NCBI GenBank assembly: GCA_934096075.1
Contig: CAKOLN010000013.1
Span: forward strand, 1 to 25,231
Reading direction: 5' to 3'
Source of the DNA: an uncultured Bacilli bacterium
GTDB taxonomy: Bacteria > Bacillota_I > Bacilli_A > RF39 > UBA660
Length of the DNA: 25,231 nt
The translations under genes and the position numbers were made by a program. The notes below the pieces were generated by a model, which was not told the origin of the DNA, searched no databases, and was given only the letters and a program-made list of their open reading frames with translations. Positions within the stretch are counted from its first letter, which is position 1, and each line of letters opens with the position of its first letter. Positions 22,840 to 25,231 of this stretch are shown one piece after another.

Positions 22840-23466
22840 TTAATTAGCATCTTTACTATATTGATCTTTATCATAAACATCCAATATATTTTTATTAGAA
22901 TTACTATTATTTGGTTTTCTAATTTCATAAGTTATTTCTTTAGCATTTAAATCACCTTGACTTATAAAATTATCTATAACTTTATCATTATATTTTATAG
23001 AAGACAATATTATTATTGAATTAACTACCGCAGGTTTTAATTCATTTTCTTTGACATTTACCTCTATGTAACTATAATTATACATCATTTTTATATAAAA
23101 GTAATCCTTTTTTCCTTTTCTTATTTCAAGATAACCTAACATATCATTATATTCAAAGCTTTTACTATACTCAATTTCAGGATTAACACTATAAGTATGT
23201 TCATACTTATTATAGTATCCATTTATATCCACATTAAGGAAATATTTATTACCTTTATTAAGTAAAACATGATTAAAATTTTCATCTTTGTATATAGAAA
23301 AATCTCTAGGCTTATAATATTTAAATCCCTTTCCTAAGGTATTATAATGGGTTATTTCATTATTTAATGTATTCATAATTAAACTTTCATAAGTCTGATT
23401 ACTTGTCACACTACTTGTGCATCCGACTAAAAATAAACAAGAAAGAATAATTAAAAATTTCTTCAT
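22840..23466 (-). CDS. Putative lipoprotein
   Basis: A protein of 208 aa from MKKFLIILS; the ATG follows GGAGTGGGTGA, so I prefer it to the upstream in-frame start. The signal peptide ends in the lipobox LVGC with the lipidated Cys at residue 16. The mature part is a beta-rich soluble domain (HYNTLGKGFKYYKPRDFSIY, YFLNVDINGYY) with no recognised motif; it resembles small secreted lipoproteins of Mollicutes-like bacteria. First gene of the lipoprotein-acidic protein-DUF948-YtxH operon, with an extended -10 promoter upstream. Confidence 0.8.
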   Translation of the reverse strand: MKKFLIILSCLFLVGCTSSVTSNQTYESLIMNTLNNEITHYNTLGKGFKYYKPRDFSIYKDENFNHVLLNKGNKYFLNVDINGYYNKYEHTYSVNPEIEYSKSFEYNDMLGYLEIRKGKKDYFYIKMMYNYSYIEVNVKENELKPAVVNSIIILSSIKYNDKVIDNFISQGDLNAKEITYEIRKPNNSNSNKNILDVYDKDQYSKDAN

Positions 23467-23489
23467 TATTTCACCCACTCCTATAATCA

Positions 23490-23498
23490 ATTATAACA
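23490..23498 (-). promoter_or_regulatory. Extended -10 promoter of the lipoprotein operon
   Basis: TGTTATAAT on the minus strand, about 24 bases before the chosen ATG. Confidence 0.5.
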
Positions 23499-23556
23499 AA
23501 TATTTTTCTATTTTCATAGTGTCTTTTTTATGTATTTTATTTTACATAATTTTACA

Positions 23557-24174
23557 CTAAAATTTGAACACCTTTACATAATTTATATTTTTTCCTTTAC
23601 TAATAAATTTATTTTCATACTCAGTTCTTATCTTATCAAAATAGTTATTTGATTTTTTCAAAACAATATAATTACGTTCTTTAAACATCTCAACACTGTA
23701 ATTAAATAAATCATCATTATCAGTTTTTTGCTCAATAATCTTAACTTTTTTAAAAAGTTTATCATATTTATTTAAAAATACTGGACTAGTAAGTCTTCTT
23801 TTAGCATGTCTTTTTTTAGGCCAAGGATCACTAAAATTTAAATATATTTTACTAATTTCTTTTTCAAATACATTATCTATATTATTTGCATCCATACATA
23901 TTATTTTTATATTATTTAATTTTTCTCCTTCAATAATATTTATTGCATTTAATAATACACTTGGATATTTTTCAATTCCAATATAATTAATATTTTTATG
24001 TCTTCTAGCATTCTCAATTAAAAAATTTCCTTTACCCATACCTATTTCAATATAGATTTTATTATTATTTTTAAATACATTCTTCCATTTACCTTTATAT
24101 AGTTCAGGACTTTTAATAACAATTTTACTATTTTCTACTATTTCTTCAGAACCTTTTATATGTTTTAATCTCAT
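23557..24174 (-). CDS. trmB: tRNA (guanine-N7)-methyltransferase
   Basis: A 205-aa SAM-dependent enzyme that makes m7G46 in the tRNA variable loop. Motif I is IYIEIGMGKGNFL (about 41-53), an acidic SAM-contacting segment is IGIEKYPS, and the family signature is LNFSDPWPKKRHAKRRL. Length is typical. The start ATG follows TAGGTGA. Its promoter overlaps that of the divergent gene at 24247. Confidence 0.95.
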   Translation of the reverse strand: MRLKHIKGSEEIVENSKIVIKSPELYKGKWKNVFKNNNKIYIEIGMGKGNFLIENARRHKNINYIGIEKYPSVLLNAINIIEGEKLNNIKIICMDANNIDNVFEKEISKIYLNFSDPWPKKRHAKRRLTSPVFLNKYDKLFKKVKIIEQKTDNDDLFNYSVEMFKERNYIVLKKSNNYFDKIRTEYENKFISKGKNINYVKVFKF

Positions 24175-24190
24175 TTTTTCACCTACTTAC

Positions 24191-24219
24191 ATTATACACA
24201 TTTTTTAGTTATTTGTCAT
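24191..24219 (-). promoter_or_regulatory. Promoter of trmB
   Basis: ATGACA (24214-24219), a 17-base spacer, TATAAT (24191-24196). Confidence 0.6.
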
Positions 24220-24224
24220 ATAAT
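24219..24224 (+). promoter_or_regulatory. -10 box of the divergent small gene
   Basis: TATAAT on the plus strand, sharing one base with the trmB -35 box; no good -35 is seen. The two divergent promoters therefore physically overlap. Confidence 0.45.
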
Positions 24225-24246
24225 AATTACGAAATGGAGGAATTTT

Positions 24247-24567
24247 ATGAAAGGAAATAGAGATATGATTTATGGAAATTATAATATGGGTGCATATACT
24301 GAACCTCAATTTATACCACCACAAGGTTATAATGTAAATACGCAATATCAAGCTTATGGTCCAAATGTGATACCAAATAATAATATGATAATGAATAATA
24401 CAAATCCATATAATAACACTAATACTAATTATTCAGATAATTTTGAAACCAGAATAAACAGGTTAGAAAGACAAATTAGATCTTTAGATGCAAGATTAAA
24501 AAAATTGGAAGCTGGTACTAATTTGACAGATGATACAATTGTAGATTCTAACTTATACATGATATAA
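24247..24567 (+). CDS. Small Asn/Tyr-rich protein with C-terminal coiled coil
   Basis: A 106-aa protein of unknown function. Residues 1-70 are low-complexity, rich in Asn, Tyr, Pro and Gln (MNNTNPYNNTNTNYSD), and residues 70-92 form a heptad-like helix (RINRLERQIRSLDARLKKLE). No signal peptide. GGAGG precedes the ATG. The layout resembles small spore- or coat-associated and scaffold proteins of Firmicutes, but nothing in the window supports sporulation, so I leave it unnamed. Confidence 0.7.
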   Translation: MKGNRDMIYGNYNMGAYTEPQFIPPQGYNVNTQYQAYGPNVIPNNNMIMNNTNPYNNTNTNYSDNFETRINRLERQIRSLDARLKKLEAGTNLTDDTIVDSNLYMI

Positions 24568-24597
24568 AGAAGTCTATTTTTTTAAAGACTTCTTTTT
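24566..24597. terminator. Bidirectional terminator between convergent small genes
   Basis: A 10-bp stem (AAAGAAGTCT with AGACTTCTTT), a T-rich 10-base loop and T/A runs on both strands. It overlaps the stop codon of the plus-strand gene and the last codons (SLKK) of the minus-strand gene. Confidence 0.8.
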
Positions 24598-25080
24598 ACT
24601 TTGTACTAATTCCTTAAATCTTGATTGTAAGTTACTAAATGAATTAATATCATTTATTTCATTTAATAAAATATTATTTATATTTACACATACTCTTCTT
24701 AAATCTTCATAATTATCTATTTTAAGATTTCTAACTATACTATCCACAGCTTCGTTTATAACACAAATTTTATAGCTATCTTTAACATACTTAGGAATAA
24801 ACTTACTTATTATAGGTAATGTATCAATTAAATTAGTATAATTTTCATCTTCTAATTTTCTTATAGAAATAATTCTTCCACAACCATAACAATATCCTCT
24901 TATAAAATATTTTATTTTATCTTTAGTTTCATAATGTAACAAAAACAAAATATTATGTCCACACTTATTATCTAAAAATTCTATTTCTTTATCTATTTTA
25001 CTAGTTAATTTTTTCTTTCTTATTTCTAATTCTCTTTTTTTATTTTGATATTTTTCTCTATCTTGTGTTAAATCTCTCAT
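24574..25080 (-). CDS. Hypothetical protein with possible zinc site
   Basis: A 168-aa protein that I do not recognise. An N-terminal charged helix (about 5-38, KKRELEIRKKKLTSKIDKE) is followed by CGH (40-42) and, about 25 residues on, CYGCG: a Cys/His arrangement that could bind zinc. The rest is a helical region ending in a Lys-rich tail. It has a consensus promoter and GGATGTGAT before the ATG. Function unknown. Confidence 0.7.
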   Translation of the reverse strand: MRDLTQDREKYQNKKRELEIRKKKLTSKIDKEIEFLDNKCGHNILFLLHYETKDKIKYFIRGYCYGCGRIISIRKLEDENYTNLIDTLPIISKFIPKYVKDSYKICVINEAVDSIVRNLKIDNYEDLRRVCVNINNILLNEINDINSFSNLQSRFKELVQSKKKSLKK

Positions 25081-25102
25081 ATTATCACATCCATTTGAAA
25101 TT

Positions 25103-25131
25103 ATTATAGATAATATAAAATATTATGTCAA
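25103..25131 (-). promoter_or_regulatory. Consensus sigma-A promoter of the 168-aa gene
   Basis: TTGACA (25126-25131), a 17-base spacer, TATAAT (25103-25108): all twelve consensus bases match, the best promoter in the window. Confidence 0.75.
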
Positions 25132-25132
25132 G

Positions 25133-25154
25133 AAAAAAGTCCTTAATAGAACTT
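25133..25154 (-). terminator. Possible weak terminator for a gene beyond the right edge
   Basis: On the minus strand AAGTTC and GGACTT pair (6 bp, one G-U), followed by a T-run of six. It lies just upstream of the promoter at 25103-25131 and could insulate it. Confidence 0.35.
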
Positions 25155-25231
25155 AACTTTTATTCTAAAATGAAAGTGGAATTATTTTAAAGGAGAGGTT
25201 TACAGATGAAATAAAAAAATTTACACTTAAA

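Noticed and set aside
25190..25231. Start of a plus-strand gene at the right edge
   Set aside because: An AAAGGAGAGG site precedes an ATG at 25206, but the frame stops after two codons (ATG AAA TAA) and no other start fits before the edge.

Overview
The window is AT-rich DNA from an uncultured-looking member of the Bacilli or a Mycoplasmatota-related gut lineage that still has a cell wall. The evidence is low GC with A/T-rich codon use, TGG (not TGA) for tryptophan with TGA used as a stop, Gram-positive Shine-Dalgarno sites (AGGAGG, AGGTGA), sigma-A-like promoters, and a set of MurG, MraY, a PASTA-bearing PBP, an LtaS-type polymerase, YtxH and a lipobox lipoprotein. Most genes lie on the minus strand.

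Positions 1-8,700 are an accessory locus made of repeated minus-strand cassettes. Three large secreted or surface proteins (start codons at 1782, 3999 and 8487) each follow the same roughly 190-bp regulatory block. The block holds a promoter (TTGAAT-17-TAAAAT), a strong Shine-Dalgarno site, a small leader ORF that runs through a poly-G tract (9, 8 and 8 G), a 16-bp palindrome and a terminator-like hairpin with a U-run. Two of the surface genes are followed by nearly identical small XRE-type HTH genes. Two divergent sigma-70 genes sit between the cassettes. A decayed fourth copy of the block lies at 20.9-21.15 kb, fused to fragments of other genes. In the copy with 9 G the leader ORF ends inside the 5' arm of the hairpin. 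With 8 G (as in the other two copies), 7 or 10 G it stops about 30 bases earlier. I propose that G-tract length sets the reading frame of the leader and so decides attenuation: a phase-variable transcriptional switch for surface antigens, with the first cassette ON and the other two OFF. This is inference from sequence, but it is specific and testable.

Positions 8,700-19,015 hold mostly core functions: murG with an unknown partner gene, a membrane GT2 glycosyltransferase converging on an LtaS-like polymerase, a small gene converging on endonuclease IV, rpmB (L28), then mraY and a division-type PBP transcribed as PBP-mraY. Intrinsic terminators, several of them bidirectional, separate the units.

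Positions 19,100-20,630 hold an AbiE toxin-antitoxin pair whose toxin gene appears to have lost one T, with a 14-bp inverted repeat upstream. Positions 20,630-21,150 are a mosaic graveyard. Positions 21,150-25,231 hold a four-gene envelope operon (lipoprotein, acidic protein, DUF948-like protein, YtxH), trmB, and two small unrecognised genes that converge on a shared terminator. No tRNA, rRNA, CRISPR array, transposase or reverse transcriptase was seen.
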